A stretch of 32,719 nt of DNA from Chromera velia (taxonomy: Eukaryota; Sar; Chromeraceae). The position numbers and the translations under genes are program-made. Where the stretch lies: positions 1 through 32,719 of the forward strand of contig JAHBMJ010000842.1 in the NCBI GenBank assembly GCA_018398765.1. Direction: 5' to 3'. Shown here piece by piece: positions 9,405 through 19,334 of the stretch (the first letter of the stretch is position 1; each line of letters starts with the position of its first letter). Under the pieces are notes generated by a model. The model saw only the letters and a list, made by a program, of their open reading frames with translations, was not told the DNA's origin and searched no databases.

Positions 9405-9985
9405 TTCCCTCTCTTTCTTTCTCACTTTTCTAAATCTCTTAAATTGATGCAGCCCATCTAACTCTCTTCCTAAAGTTTGACTCAAATTGTCTCCCTTTTT
9501 TCTTTTCCATTCTCTTATAGCAAACATATAGAATTATTTTCATAGCAAACATTCGGTTCAGCTGGTCAGGCTAAGACGAAGCTCTAGACTAAGCTCATAG
9601 AAACTTGAAACGTACAATAGAAAAGTCTAGTTATAATATGTCTAAAAAACGAGATGTTTTGATGTCCAATGATTTTTTGTGCATTGTAGCAGTATGTATT
9701 TCAGAACTAGTCTTATAATTTGACCTTGATTAAAATTATCTCAAATGAACTTGAACTTGAATGCATCCTATAGCATATAAGCCCTCCAAGTCAACTGTAG
9801 CTAGAACTGTACTAAGCTCACATTGTTTCACTCTAATCACCAAAATCTAAAACACTTCACATGCATGTTTAAGTATGTTTTAGCTGTTTGCAGCTGCAGT
9901 GCAACATAAATTTGCATGAAAATCGCTAGGAAAATCGATTGCATGCATGAAACCTGTAGTCATTTTTTTTCAACACAAGGCAGCT
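9405..9985. other. AT-rich 3' intergenic region
   Basis: A non-coding, AT-rich stretch between the fold-back element and the stop codon of the MORN gene. It contains scattered TGCATGC words (for example near 9861 and 9943). No gene or clear polyadenylation element can be assigned. Confidence 0.5.
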
Positions 9986-11683
9986 TCACTGCAAAATACA
10001 TGCCTTGTTTTCGGCTTCAAAATTTACCCAGGTCATAGAGGCTGCCCGTCTCTGGAGCACGTGCATGGGGCTGTCTCCCTTCCCTTCTGACTTGTACGCC
10101 TGAACAAAATCCCCGTCTCTCCACTCTCCATCCCACACGACTCCGTCACAAGACCTCAGAGTTCCTCTGCCATTCCACCTGCCAGCTTTCCATTCACCAA
10201 CATATTGGTACCCGCTTTTGTACTTTGCAGTACCGTGCCCCTCTACGGTGCTGTCTCGCACATCCCCTGTATACTCATCTCCGTCCTGTGATCGAAACAC
10301 CCCCTTCCCCTTCCATTGGCTCTTCTCCCACTCCCCTTCAAACACATCACCATTTACAAATGTGTACGTGCCGGTTCCCTGCCACTCCCCTTCTACCCAC
10401 TGCCCCTTATACACATCATATGCAACCGCATACTGCCAATATTGTTGCATACCCTCACCATTCCGTTTCCCCCCCTGAAGCTCCCCTGTGTATATATCGC
10501 CTTCTGCAGAGCGGTACGTCCCCCGTCCGTGAACTGTTCCGTCTCTCCACTGCCCCTCATATCGGTCTCCTTGCCGATTGCTGTAGACACCCCACCCATG
10601 GGGCCTCCCTTCTTTCATCTCGCCTTCGTAACCACCAGCAGCAGCTGCCATGGTCAGGGAAGTCATCGTTGTCAGGGAGAGAATCGAACAGCCAGAGGTT
10701 CTGGAGGGGAGACCGAATGCGATCGGGTCGGGTTTTGGTGGCGTGGGCTTGTCGGCTGGCTTTCCTTGGTCTGCCTCTCTCGCACAACGGCTTTTCGCTT
10801 TGCGTTCTACATCGTGATTCCCCTTCAGAGGAGACTTTTCATCGCTTTCCATGCAAGGACCGTCAATATGTCCCTTCTCTCTGTCTTCTCCATGACTTTC
10901 CCTCCTTCTCTTTTCGGCACTCTGGCTCCGTCTATCCTCCTTCACCTCAAAACGAAAATCGCTAGACAGTCCCGCTCGCCATTGTGCAGAACTCAGCTGG
11001 ACTGCCTGTAAGCCTATCTTCATCATCTGCACCATTTCATGCAGCTGCGCAGTACGGGTACCCGGGGGCTGAACCGGGGCCTTTTTGGGGCACACGGAAA
11101 CGGCTGCCTGATGCGAAGCGTTGGGGTCCTCTGCAGGGGGGCTTTCGTCCCCCCCAAAGCCCGACGGCTGGTCCACAGGGTCTGCACGGCGACTCGTGGG
11201 CGCGCTATCATGCAAGTGGGGTCTCTGAACCTCTCTGGCGGGTGGGCCGTTGGTATGCGAAGTCCTTCCCTCCCTGCAGCCTGAGCCACAGGGAAAGTCT
11301 GAAACAGAGGAAATTTCGTGAGCCTTGCGGGCGAAAGAGATTATTTCACCAAGCTCTCGGACGGTGTTGCAGCCAGGAGACAGAGAGCTGCCTGAGGAAT
11401 CGATCTGGGAAACTGGGGTGGCTTTTTCTGCTGCTACTGAGGAGACTGTAATACTCCGGTTGAAGAAAAGCTCTCTCTGTCCTGATTGGGGCGAAAAACA
11501 GTCCTCATGCTCGTCCCCGCCCCCGCCATTCGAACCCTGAGGCTCTGGCAAGAATTCCAGGGATCCACCCCCTTCATAATCAAGGTGACCGCCGGTGTCT
11601 CGGTCATTCCCTTCTTCCGCATCCTGGTGGACTAATGCACCGTCCACAGATTCTGGGGCATCGATGATTTCTCGAAAATTCAT
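9986..11683 (-). CDS. MORN-repeat protein
   Basis: From the Met at 11683 this frame gives 565 residues. The N-terminal two thirds are low-complexity, rich in Glu/Arg/Ser/Pro, with basic KEDRRSQSAEKRRRESHG-like stretches and no obvious fold. The C-terminal part (about 10,640 down to 10,090) contains about eight MORN units of roughly 23 residues, with the typical Y-x-G-x-W/M...G-x-G-x(3-4) pattern (YEGQWRDGTVHGRGTY, FEGEWEKSQWKGKGVF, YVGEWKAGRWNGRGTL). MORN arrays usually bind membranes or scaffold partners at the cortex or cytoskeleton of alveolates; no catalytic domain accompanies them here. The frame is open beyond the chosen Met up to 11830 and overlaps coding-like sequence in another frame (11604-12322), so this may be the last exon of a longer gene. 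It ends with TGA. Confidence 0.8.
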   Translation of the reverse strand: MNFREIIDAPESVDGALVHQDAEEGNDRDTGGHLDYEGGGSLEFLPEPQGSNGGGGDEHEDCFSPQSGQRELFFNRSITVSSVAAEKATPVSQIDSSGSSLSPGCNTVRELGEIISFARKAHEISSVSDFPCGSGCREGRTSHTNGPPAREVQRPHLHDSAPTSRRADPVDQPSGFGGDESPPAEDPNASHQAAVSVCPKKAPVQPPGTRTAQLHEMVQMMKIGLQAVQLSSAQWRAGLSSDFRFEVKEDRRSQSAEKRRRESHGEDREKGHIDGPCMESDEKSPLKGNHDVERKAKSRCAREADQGKPADKPTPPKPDPIAFGLPSRTSGCSILSLTTMTSLTMAAAAGGYEGEMKEGRPHGWGVYSNRQGDRYEGQWRDGTVHGRGTYRSAEGDIYTGELQGGKRNGEGMQQYWQYAVAYDVYKGQWVEGEWQGTGTYTFVNGDVFEGEWEKSQWKGKGVFRSQDGDEYTGDVRDSTVEGHGTAKYKSGYQYVGEWKAGRWNGRGTLRSCDGVVWDGEWRDGDFVQAYKSEGKGDSPMHVLQRRAASMTWVNFEAENKACILQ

Positions 11684-12322
11684 GGTGAAGAAGCAGAGCA
11701 CGCTCTCGCTCACACGTATGAGCCTCCTGGGATAGACCAGAACGGCCCTCAGTCTCTTTTGGCCACAACTCGGTGCCCATTGTGAGACCTCGAGATGATA
11801 GTTTGGGTTGGGGGACGGAGATTGTCTCACAATTCCACCCGACTTTTTCTCCCAGTCTGGCTAGCACAGAATCGGAGAAGTCTGGATGGACACGCGAGAA
11901 CGTCACGAGAATCTGATTATTCAGGCGGGCCATCCACTGTTGAGGCTCAGGTTCCTGTGGAATTGCACCCCCCAAATGAACTGCGGCCTCAAGGGCCCGA
12001 CTGACATCTTCTTTAGGAGTCCAACAACCACAGAAAAGATCTTCTGGGTCTAGTAAATCCTTGTCCACCACCACTTCATGGAGAACGTCGTCGGGATTCT
12101 GTATCAACACGTCAGGACTGAGGGAATCAACGAGAAACGATGACTGACCGGGGACAGCAGCACGCTCCACGAAATGCCATCTCCGCCTCATGAAAGTCTC
12201 CGTGAAACACATTCCAACCCACGAGTCTGGAATTCGTGAAACAAGGACACAGTTGCCCTGCTGGTTGGCACCGTAGTGGGTTCCTGAACCGAAATGACAA
12301 AAAGTGGACTCTAAGAGCCTTC
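11604..12322 (-). CDS. Hypothetical coding segment upstream of the MORN gene
   Basis: An open stretch with protein-like composition begins after a TGA at 12323-12325 and runs in a different frame from the MORN segment, overlapping it by a few hundred bases. It encodes HFGSGTHYGANQQGNCVLV, later FLVDSLSPDVLIQNPDDV and then acidic sequence. The arrangement (H/Y-G-A-N...G...V-R, about 30 residues, then VDS...P...) loosely recalls the C-terminal half of PARP-type ADP-ribosyltransferase domains, but the first half and the catalytic Glu are not identifiable, so this is only a hint. Coding character fades around 11,840. The likely arrangement is an exon joined by splicing to the MORN frame (donor somewhere near 11,800-11,860), or a separate small gene. 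Splice sites cannot be fixed by eye. Confidence 0.45.
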
Positions 12323-12600
12323 AGGACGCATCTTTCTCATGGGACAGCAATACAATATATTAACAGGAACGTTCTAAGACCGAGTCACTGAAAGACAGCT
12401 GGACAAAACTCGCATTGCACTTATGACAGGCACAGGCCACGCACTTCCCTTGCTAGCTCCAGAAGAGGCAGAGAGCTGAACATATGGCTGGCTTTGGTCT
12501 TCATCACAGACACTCTGTACAACGAGTTTGAAACAGTACACATTCATTGCTCGTGAAAATGGGTTTTCGTCTTTCTGGGGCACTCTCTGTGTGCTCTTTC

Positions 12601-13173
12601 TTATCCATCTGCAAGATAACGCAAAGCAAAGCGCTGACCTGCTGCAGCCGCGGCTGCTGGCTGCTCAAATCCTGGAACCGCTGTGATTGCAAGTGCTGAC
12701 CCCGGTAGTTGCGCGAATCGTTGAAAGTCGTCCTGGAAAGTGTTCTCATCCTCATGTCCCGCGGCTTCTGCGTGGTGTAGTACCGATGAAGACAGAATGC
12801 TGTCTCCATCCCCACCACGGATCCCGATAGTACCCTCTTGCAGTGGCTTTTTCTTCTTGTAGCTTTCACAGCTGTGCCGATAAAATCTGCCAAAATCGGG
12901 GGTGGCTTCTGTCCTGCTCCAAGTCTTTCCACAGTCAAGACAGGTCGCCTCGTCGATCCGCGTCCGACTCGCAGCGGCGTTTTCTTCCTGAATTTCAGTT
13001 TCCTTCACTCGGTCAACCCTGATTCTAGGACACGGGACCTTATCTACCAATAAACAACCGCCGCAAACCCCAAAAGTAAGTCGAGGTTTGGAGCCCTGCA
13101 GGTAAGCGAAACGACAGAACGTGTTAAAAGTTGCGAAATGTCCGCAGCAGAGCACGAAGGGAAATCTGACCAT
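12601..13173 (-). CDS. Cys-rich, possibly zinc-binding protein segment
   Basis: A 190-residue open frame with CGGC (residue ~38), a following PCP, and later TCLDCGKTW followed by RFYRHSCESYKKKK. The C-x2-C ... H-x-C spacing suggests a zinc knuckle next to a basic patch, so nucleic-acid binding is plausible. The C-terminus runs into an Ala stretch and a TTGCAG acceptor-like site near 12,610. Short coding-like peptide also lies at 12,374-12,583. This may therefore be the 5' exon of the gene continuing at 12,322 and 11,683, or an independent gene. No named family is recognised. Confidence 0.4.
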   Translation of the reverse strand: MVRFPFVLCCGHFATFNTFCRFAYLQGSKPRLTFGVCGGCLLVDKVPCPRIRVDRVKETEIQEENAAASRTRIDEATCLDCGKTWSRTEATPDFGRFYRHSCESYKKKKPLQEGTIGIRGGDGDSILSSSVLHHAEAAGHEDENTFQDDFQRFAQLPGSALAITAVPGFEQPAAAAAAGQRFALRYLADG

Positions 13174-13219
13174 GTGTGCGGACCGGTTTTATGTATGTTT
13201 TTACCGGAGGAACACATGA

Positions 13220-13262
13220 GCTCTCTCTCTCTCTCTCACTCACGCACACACACGGTTGTCAG

Positions 13263-13303
<41 letters not shown>

Positions 13304-13363
13304 CACTCAGAGAGAGAAGAGAAGAGAAGAGAAGAGAAGAGAAGAGAGAAGAGAGAAGAGAGA

Positions 13364-13405
<42 letters not shown>
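13220..13405. repeat. (CT)n, (CA)n, (AGAGAAG)n and (GA)n microsatellites
   Basis: Four adjoining simple repeats lie just upstream of the Cys-rich minus-strand frame, in the divergent region between it and the plus-strand nuclease-like gene. All open frames through it are low-complexity shadows. Confidence 0.9.
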
Positions 13406-13406
<1 letters not shown>

Positions 13407-14658
13407 GGAGGGGTGTGGGGACGAGTGATGAAGAGAGACGGACATATATACAAAGCCCTGATGTGTGAGGACCAGCTTTTCTCTCAGTATTTGAGCAGCG
13501 TAAGGGATAGAGAGCAAAGGTCACACAAGAAAAGCAGGCAAGCGGATCAGTCAAGAAGTGTTTGATGGAAGGTTGGGAAAACGACTTTTCACCCGCTGAA
13601 CAACGCTGCAAATTTTCCTATATATATGTATAGAAGACCCGCCTGACCATTCTCACAGAAGTTGGTGCTCCGTTTCAACTTTGACGGAAAATTCGATTCC
13701 GGCCACACACTGCAAGCAGACAATTACCATGAAAGTTGTGAAGGCACCAAAAGAGAGCCGGAGACAGCACTACTGCGTAGACAATCGAAACTACGGAGTC
13801 TTCACACTCGCCGGGTGCAGAGCTGAACTTAGTGTCCGTGGTGCTGTCTGAACATCGCTTTGGAGCCTCACCTGCTTAGGTTTCCACACAGTGTCGCGAG
13901 CTTCGCAGAACATGTTTGCGTATGGTCGAGCCCTGAAGACCGATATCGAAAAAAAGGTCAGTCAAAGGCCGGATCGACATGCAGTGTATCTTTTCAAATG
14001 GCAAGCGATCAGATATCACCAGTCATGCAGACAGAGAGGCAAAGAGATGAAGAAAGAGCGCAGTCACACCAAGTCAAGGTCTTCCCCAGCGAAAGATGTG
14101 AGGCTCAAAGAACAACGAAAACGAGTTGCAGATTTAAAATTCAGAAGAGCTGCATGGTTTGCATGCATGGTTAGTCAAATGTCGGAATTATGCAGTTATA
14201 GCGCGAGCAACACTGCAACACCCGCGCGCGTGCCAGATCCGCGCAGGTGCATGTGCATGCGCAACATTATTGCATTTTGCATGCAACACTCGCACACCTA
14301 ATTCTTACGTATCGATACGTTACTATATATATATATACATATATATAAATGAAAAACCTCGTGCACGTCGATCTGAAGGCATGTGCAGCTAGGCTTCTTC
14401 TTTGTCAACCAAACTGTGTTCTGACAGTGCCATACAGCTCTGACTGGGAGTTCTATGTATCGTCGGACTCCACTCTGGCGACTCCCAGTTGAGATATATA
14501 TAGAGAGAGAGCTTTGCAAAGGAAGTTGGAAACAGAGTTCAACCACTTTCTTGTGATGTGCAATGTGGGGAAGACGTCTTCAAAAGCTTTTGTCGAATCC
14601 TTTATGACGGCAGGAGCCTTCGATGACCGTGTTTGAGAGTCAAGTGTGAGAAAAACAA
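13406..14658. other. Divergent intergenic region, no supported exon
   Basis: Only short open frames without recognisable domains occur here. An AT microsatellite lies at about 14322-14347. Several TGCATGC words are present (annotated separately). The region presumably contains the promoter and 5' UTR of the gene starting at 14659 and possibly of the minus-strand gene(s) to the left. Confidence 0.45.
14160..14285. promoter_or_regulatory. TGCATGCA motif cluster upstream of nuclease-like gene
   Basis: TGCATGCA at 14160-14167, TGCATGC at 14254-14260 and TGCATGCA at 14278-14285 lie about 370-500 bases before the ATG at 14659. In apicomplexans this palindrome is a known promoter motif bound by ApiAP2 factors; its use here is inferred. 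The word also occurs away from genes in this window, so the cluster could be background. Confidence 0.35.
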
Positions 14659-16209
14659 ATGATCTACGCTGGACGTCTTCTGAAGAGAGGGCACCTTCCT
14701 TCTCTTTCCTTTCCTAAACGTTGTTGTGAACGTACAAGTTCTCCCAGCGCATCATTTCGAGCATGCCATGACTGGCGTTTGTCCCGAAAAGATGAGAAAG
14801 TATTTCCCATGTGGAGTCCTGCTGCTGCACTTCGCAGCCCTGGTGGGAGGATCATAAGCAAAATACCCTTCAATTCACTGCGGGCCAGTGAAAGCTGTCC
14901 GCTTCGCCTCCTCTCATGGAAACCTGCAGCTGCCGTGAATCAGATGGCGGGCAGTCGTGCGGATGAACAACGCCGTTTGTTTTGGACGATAGGGGACCGG
15001 GGTACCGACTCTGCGGATGCGGTTGTCTCTGACACTGCCCCCCAACAAGCGGAGTCAAAAGAACACAGAAAGGGGACAGACTGTCGTAAAGTTGTCCCAA
15101 AAAAGCAAATCGCAGGAAAAACCAACGGCTTTAATCGAACAAAAAAAGATGGAAGTGAGTCCAAACATCGATATGTCTCTGCTGGTGAACGATATGCAGT
15201 AGAGAGGAGAGCCATTCAGCTGCTTCGTGGCAGTATCCACCCAACCAGCAAGTTCATCGGGGTTGAAGAGCCGATTGACCCTCTCCCACCATTCGCAAAA
15301 GCGGATCTGGCCGTGCGTCCCGCGGGGTGTACTGAAGACCTGTGGCTCCCTGTACAGGTCAAGTCAAGATCCTACCTTTGTAGTGCTGCACCCACGGCCA
15401 TCTTTCGGTGGGTTTGTGGCTATCAGGGAATGCCAGTTGTCTGTGTCGCTCTGAACGAGGGACAGCCCGATCCTCCAATGGTCTGGCAGTTCTCCGGTGA
15501 TGACCTCAACAGATTCCGGGGGGGTGGATCTCTGCGAATTACGTTAGGCGGCAAGCATGACACGACAGAAAGACGCTGCAGCTTTCACCACAATTGCAAC
15601 TATCATCGACACATTGGAGAGCGTCTACATGAGATTTGGAAAATGGCGCGGGCCAATTGCTCTTCTTACAAACTTCTCAGTATGGACATCATCAGGTCTC
15701 AGCTGAGTCCGAATCACCTTGCAGAAGAGACAATGTTCCAGAAATGTCGAGAGCTCTTCGCAAAAGTGCCAGGTGGAGTAGAAATCCGATTGGCTCCATG
15801 TCCGACCCTCCCATATGACGTTGAGGTTCGTCTCAGAGAAGATCCACAGGCAGAATGGAAGAGAGGACAGTTGAAGAGCTCTAGCGTAAACAGGGGTGTG
15901 CATAGCCGCAAGAGTGTAAATGCAAAATTTCGTCCGTACGACGAAGGGGACTTTGACTTTCTTTTGGCAAGCGGCCCCCTCTGGCGCTACTTCTACATGA
16001 TTCCACAAAGCGTTCTTACGCAAGAAGGAATCATATCTTCAGTACAGGGCGGACGAGAGTGTTCAGGTGTAACGCGTTTGACTTTAGACTTCTCCACACC
16101 GCCTGCTGCTCCACACAGGACGCGAGCGTTCCGGCTGCTTCAGTGGCGACTAGACTCTTTGGACTTGCAAGCATCCGGTGAACGGATCACACAAATTTTG
16201 CAAAACTAG
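14659..16209 (+). CDS. Protein with two PD-(D/E)XK nuclease-like segments
   Basis: A 516-residue open frame ending in TAG. The first ~100 residues are basic and Ser-rich with few acidic residues and could be an organellar targeting sequence; later Met codons (residue 51 at 14809, or residue 96) are alternative starts. Segment 1 (about residues 175-285) has GERYAVE, then KADLAV (Asp216), then LPVQVKSRS (Gln233-x-Lys235) followed by a hydrophobic strand. Segment 2 (about 355-460) repeats the order: AEETMF, PYDVEV (Asp387), KRGQLKSSS (Gln404-x-Lys406), then YDEGDFDFLLA and YFYMIP. The E...D...(E/Q)xK order and the final Y-x-Y-x-I/V-P strand resemble small PD-(D/E)XK endonucleases of intron-homing or resolvase type. 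Both copies have Gln at the usual Glu/Gln position. Function is unknown: DNA repair, organellar nuclease or mobile-element origin are all possible. An intron cannot be excluded but none is needed. Confidence 0.6.
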   Translation: MIYAGRLLKRGHLPSLSFPKRCCERTSSPSASFRACHDWRLSRKDEKVFPMWSPAAALRSPGGRIISKIPFNSLRASESCPLRLLSWKPAAAVNQMAGSRADEQRRLFWTIGDRGTDSADAVVSDTAPQQAESKEHRKGTDCRKVVPKKQIAGKTNGFNRTKKDGSESKHRYVSAGERYAVERRAIQLLRGSIHPTSKFIGVEEPIDPLPPFAKADLAVRPAGCTEDLWLPVQVKSRSYLCSAAPTAIFRWVCGYQGMPVVCVALNEGQPDPPMVWQFSGDDLNRFRGGGSLRITLGGKHDTTERRCSFHHNCNYHRHIGERLHEIWKMARANCSSYKLLSMDIIRSQLSPNHLAEETMFQKCRELFAKVPGGVEIRLAPCPTLPYDVEVRLREDPQAEWKRGQLKSSSVNRGVHSRKSVNAKFRPYDEGDFDFLLASGPLWRYFYMIPQSVLTQEGIISSVQGGRECSGVTRLTLDFSTPPAAPHRTRAFRLLQWRLDSLDLQASGERITQILQN

Positions 16210-16465
16210 TACTCAGATGTTTGAAACAAAGCCAAATAAAATATGCATAAATTCAAGCATTGACAAGCATTATATGTTGTACTATGTCGCACAGTGTTGC
16301 ATCAAGTGTGACGGTTGTTGAAAGTTAATCGTTGATTCGTTGTTTCCTGTTATATAACGATTGATAAACTGATAATATAATGTTGTAAAGATGTTGCACA
16401 TTAGAGTACAAGCTAGTGTTTTATAGCATTTGCACAGTGCTATACAAAAACTATTGTCAGTGCAC
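16210..16465. other. 3' flank between the gene and the LTR element
   Basis: AT-rich, non-coding. An AATAAA word (16236-16241) about 27 bases after the TAG could act as a polyadenylation signal. The last four bases (GCAC, 16462-16465) form the left copy of the retrotransposon target duplication. Confidence 0.5.
16462..16465. other. Target-site duplication GCAC (left copy)
   Basis: GCAC directly precedes the left LTR and recurs as GCAC at 19812-19815 directly after the right LTR, as expected of a 4-bp staggered integration. Confidence 0.7.
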
Positions 16466-16942
16466 TGCTTTGTCCCCCCTGTCCGGCCACCTTATGGCGT
16501 CCAGACAGAAGGTAAAGCGAGGACAAGAAGCTTAGGGAAGATCTAGAGAAGGAACGTGAGCAACACTCACTCAAGCAACACTTTACAAGAGGTTTGGCTC
16601 TATATTAGTTTAAGCGCTAACGCGATCTCCCAGTGGGATTCCAATCAGCTGGATGCATTCTATCATGCACAGTTTCTACTCATTCCTCTCTCTCAGACTC
16701 TCGATTTCTCTTGATCTATGGTAAACAGACATCAGACTCAAACGATGCTATCCGTTGCTTGAGTAACATGTTGCATGCTTGAATACGAAGGTCAGACTCG
16801 ATCGATTTCAACAATTTTGATCGACGCGCGCGACACGTACGAAAAAAAGCGCAGCGGTGGAGCCTGGCGTCGGCACGCGGGCTCATTCAGATATAGCGCA
16901 TGTGAGGGTCCAGAGGGCGGCGCCACAGGGTAGGACTCCACA
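16466..16942 (-). repeat. LTR, left copy (3' LTR of the element)
   Basis: 477 bases matching 19335-19811 except for about a dozen substitutions, most of them clustered near 16852-16875. The plus strand begins TGCTTTGTCC and ends GACTCCACA. It carries GATCGATT/AATTTTGATCGA palindromic words and a GATATAGCGC stretch that might belong to promoter sequence. Confidence 0.88.
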
Positions 16943-16944
16943 GA

Positions 16945-16952
16945 TCCTCCCC
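16945..16952 (-). other. Polypurine tract of the LTR element
   Basis: On the minus strand GGGGAGGA lies two bases before the 3' LTR. A purine-rich tract in this position primes plus-strand synthesis in LTR elements. It is short, so orientation rests on it together with the primer-binding-site-like sequence. Confidence 0.55.
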
Positions 16953-19315
16953 GGCCACAAACAAGAAAATCGCGTCCCCGCGATCAGCCAGACACATTCA
17001 AGCATGTGTAGAAAGGGAAAAAAGGCGAGCAAAAGAACACGATCAACCAGATATAATGCAAACCCATACAACCAATAAAACACTTCAAAGCATGTAATCG
17101 AAGGAATAAAATCTCGAGCGTCCTCGCACCATGACAGATGCAAGGAAAAGCAAATCAAGACAACAGATATCAACGAACGAACGGCCGTGAACGGCAGCCG
17201 GTCAGACCTATCAGAGGGAGACGCCTGGCGGTATACCGTCTGGCTTCACGCAGATGCTCGCATAGAGACAGCTAGCTCCATCAAGGCCCCCATCAACTCC
17301 CATGCTACGAGGGGGAGAGGCGATGCCCAGAGAACCCAGAGGGCCTCCAAAGCACCGGCATCCCCCTGCAGGGAGAAGATGTAGAACGGACACAGAGACA
17401 TGCATGGGCTGTCCCCTCGCTTTTTCTTCTTTTTTCATTGAACTAGATATCTCTTTAAAGATTTCTTCTCCTTTTGCTCCTCTTCTACTCATTTTCTCTC
17501 CGCCTCTTCCAGTCTCTTTTTCTTAAATTAAGAAGGAAGCCAGGGATAACCCGAAACATTTTAAAGCAGCAGAAAGTGAGAAGGAGACAGTGAATGAAAG
17601 CGCCCCCTCGACGTGTGCTCGTGCTCTCAGCCACATGAGGGGTCTGACTCCCAAGCCACACGCAAAGAAGAGAAGCTGAGAGAGAAGAAAGGTCACTCTT
17701 CTAAAAGGAGCTCCAGAAGTTCCAAATGCACGGCACATGCGGCGCTCGGCTTGTCGCTCTCGCAGTCCGCCTCTTTGATGCTCAGCTTTGCAATGAGCTC
17801 ACTCCCCCCCCAAGTTCAGTGCAGGGGTGCAAGGGCGGTCACAGGCAGTCGCGGGCATACGCGGGCATAAGCATATGGCGGCGACAATCAGGCAGTCCTC
17901 TGCCCACGTTTCATATGCAGCTGACGTAGGGGTAGGCGATCGACTTCGAGTTCTTGTTGATAGAAGGGCTCGGCCGTCTCGTCGAGCATAAATACATTTC
18001 ACGCGTGTCAGCAGCTGCATAAACGGAGGGAAGGAAGGGACCGGACATATTGCAGACTGCCCCGCTGGTTTCTTTCTATCTCGTCTCTTCTTTCTGTCTC
18101 GTTTCATCCCTTTGCTGCTCCTTTTGACACATGAACTCTCAACTTCAGACAAAAGATGTTCCAGTCACACTCAGTCGCTAGTACTTCGCATGCTCTCGGC
18201 CAGCCTCGATTCGATTCGCCCCCCCTACCTCGAAGCAACCCCCCTCTCCCCCTCTTTCCCCCCCTTTCCCTCCCTCTCCCCCCTTTCCCATTGTCTCCCC
18301 TTCTCCCCCTTCCCCCATGACCCGCTTTGCCCTTCCCGATCCCTGTTAAAAATTTTGCCGGCGCCGGCGAGAGATGAGGCAGCAGCTCAGACTGAGCTGC
18401 TGCTGCCGTGTGCCCTACTCTGTCTCTCAGTAAGTCTGCCGCGACCCTTCTGCCTCTCTTGCCGTCAAGGGCAGGCTCGATATCATTTTGTACCCCTTCC
18501 TTACTTCCCCCTCCTTCCTACTCCAGGCTCGCCGCATCGGGGTCCCAGAGCAGAAGGCCTTCCCCGGCTGGCACACCGGCCGTCACTGCGTTGTTCCGTG
18601 TGGTACGCCGCCACCTGTCCCTTCTGCCTGTTTAACATGTATGCAGAGTCTCGCGCACCCGATCGAACCGCCACTCATTGAATGATCTACGCGATAGCCA
18701 GACAGCAAGAAACGACAAGCTCTCTCTCGGAAGAAAACGGTAGCATTGCAGACACATGGAGAGGCAAAGGGCGTCTTCTTGTGTTTGGACGCTGTCGGAG
18801 GACCAGTCCAGACAGACCTAGACACGCTGGAGGTGTTTGCAAGCCACGAAGGTGGTCGGCCTCTCACAGACAAGCAAGCAACCAACAGCAAAGACAAGTG
18901 AAGGTGATCAGCCGACACCCATCTGGAAGACGGAGACAGTTACAGAATCTAAAGGCATAAGACAAGCACTCTACTGGCCGTTTGAATTGCGATCTGCTTG
19001 TAGGCGGCGGTCTCAATGAAGTCAAGCTCCTCGAAAGTCCAAGCAACACCAAGCAACGTCTCCACCATCGGCTTTGGCGACCTCCAACGATCTTTGGGCT
19101 CTCCACCCAAGGACAAAGGCAAAGTCCAGGATCGGACTTAAAAGAGATCTCCAAAAGAGGATTCCAGGCAGCTTGGGACGCAAGGGGATGCTGAATTCCC
19201 CTATTCACAGTCTTTGCCTGACCATGCCCGTATCGTTGCAATCGGCTTTCAACTGTTGCATAAAAGGAAGATTTGATCTCTATCACAGAAGGTATACAAA
19301 AGTCGACATTCATCG
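16953..19315 (-). other. LTR element interior, apparently non-coding
   Basis: No frame on either strand shows gag CCHC, protease, YxDD or integrase motifs. The longest frames (for example 18112-18681 plus and 18864-19325 minus) are compositionally odd. A C/T-rich tract (18195-18320) and two strong palindromes (18357-18368 and 18381-18401) are the notable structures and could serve RNA packaging or dimerisation. Confidence 0.6.
18357..18401. other. Paired palindromes inside the LTR element
   Basis: GCCGGCGCCGGC (18357-18368) is a perfect 12-bp palindrome. AGCAGCTCAG-A-CTGAGCTGCT (18381-18401) is a perfect 10-bp inverted repeat with a one-base centre. Both would form hairpins in the element RNA. 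Function is unproven. Confidence 0.55.
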
Positions 19316-19331
19316 AGCTGAGCATTCACCA
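19316..19331 (-). other. Primer-binding-site-like sequence
   Basis: The minus strand reads TGGTGAATGCTCAG starting three bases inside the right (5') LTR. This is the expected position and the expected TGG start for a site complementary to a tRNA 3' end. The tRNA cannot be identified without the genome's tRNA set. Confidence 0.6.
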
Positions 19332-19334
19332 CAA

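Noticed and set aside
13138..13611. Several overlapping frames with Thr-His or Glu-Arg runs
   Set aside because: All are readings of CA, GA and GAGAA microsatellites.
18112..18681. A 189-residue plus-strand frame inside the LTR element
   Set aside because: Ser/Pro/Leu composition follows a C/T-rich tract, no retroelement motif, and the element reads on the other strand.
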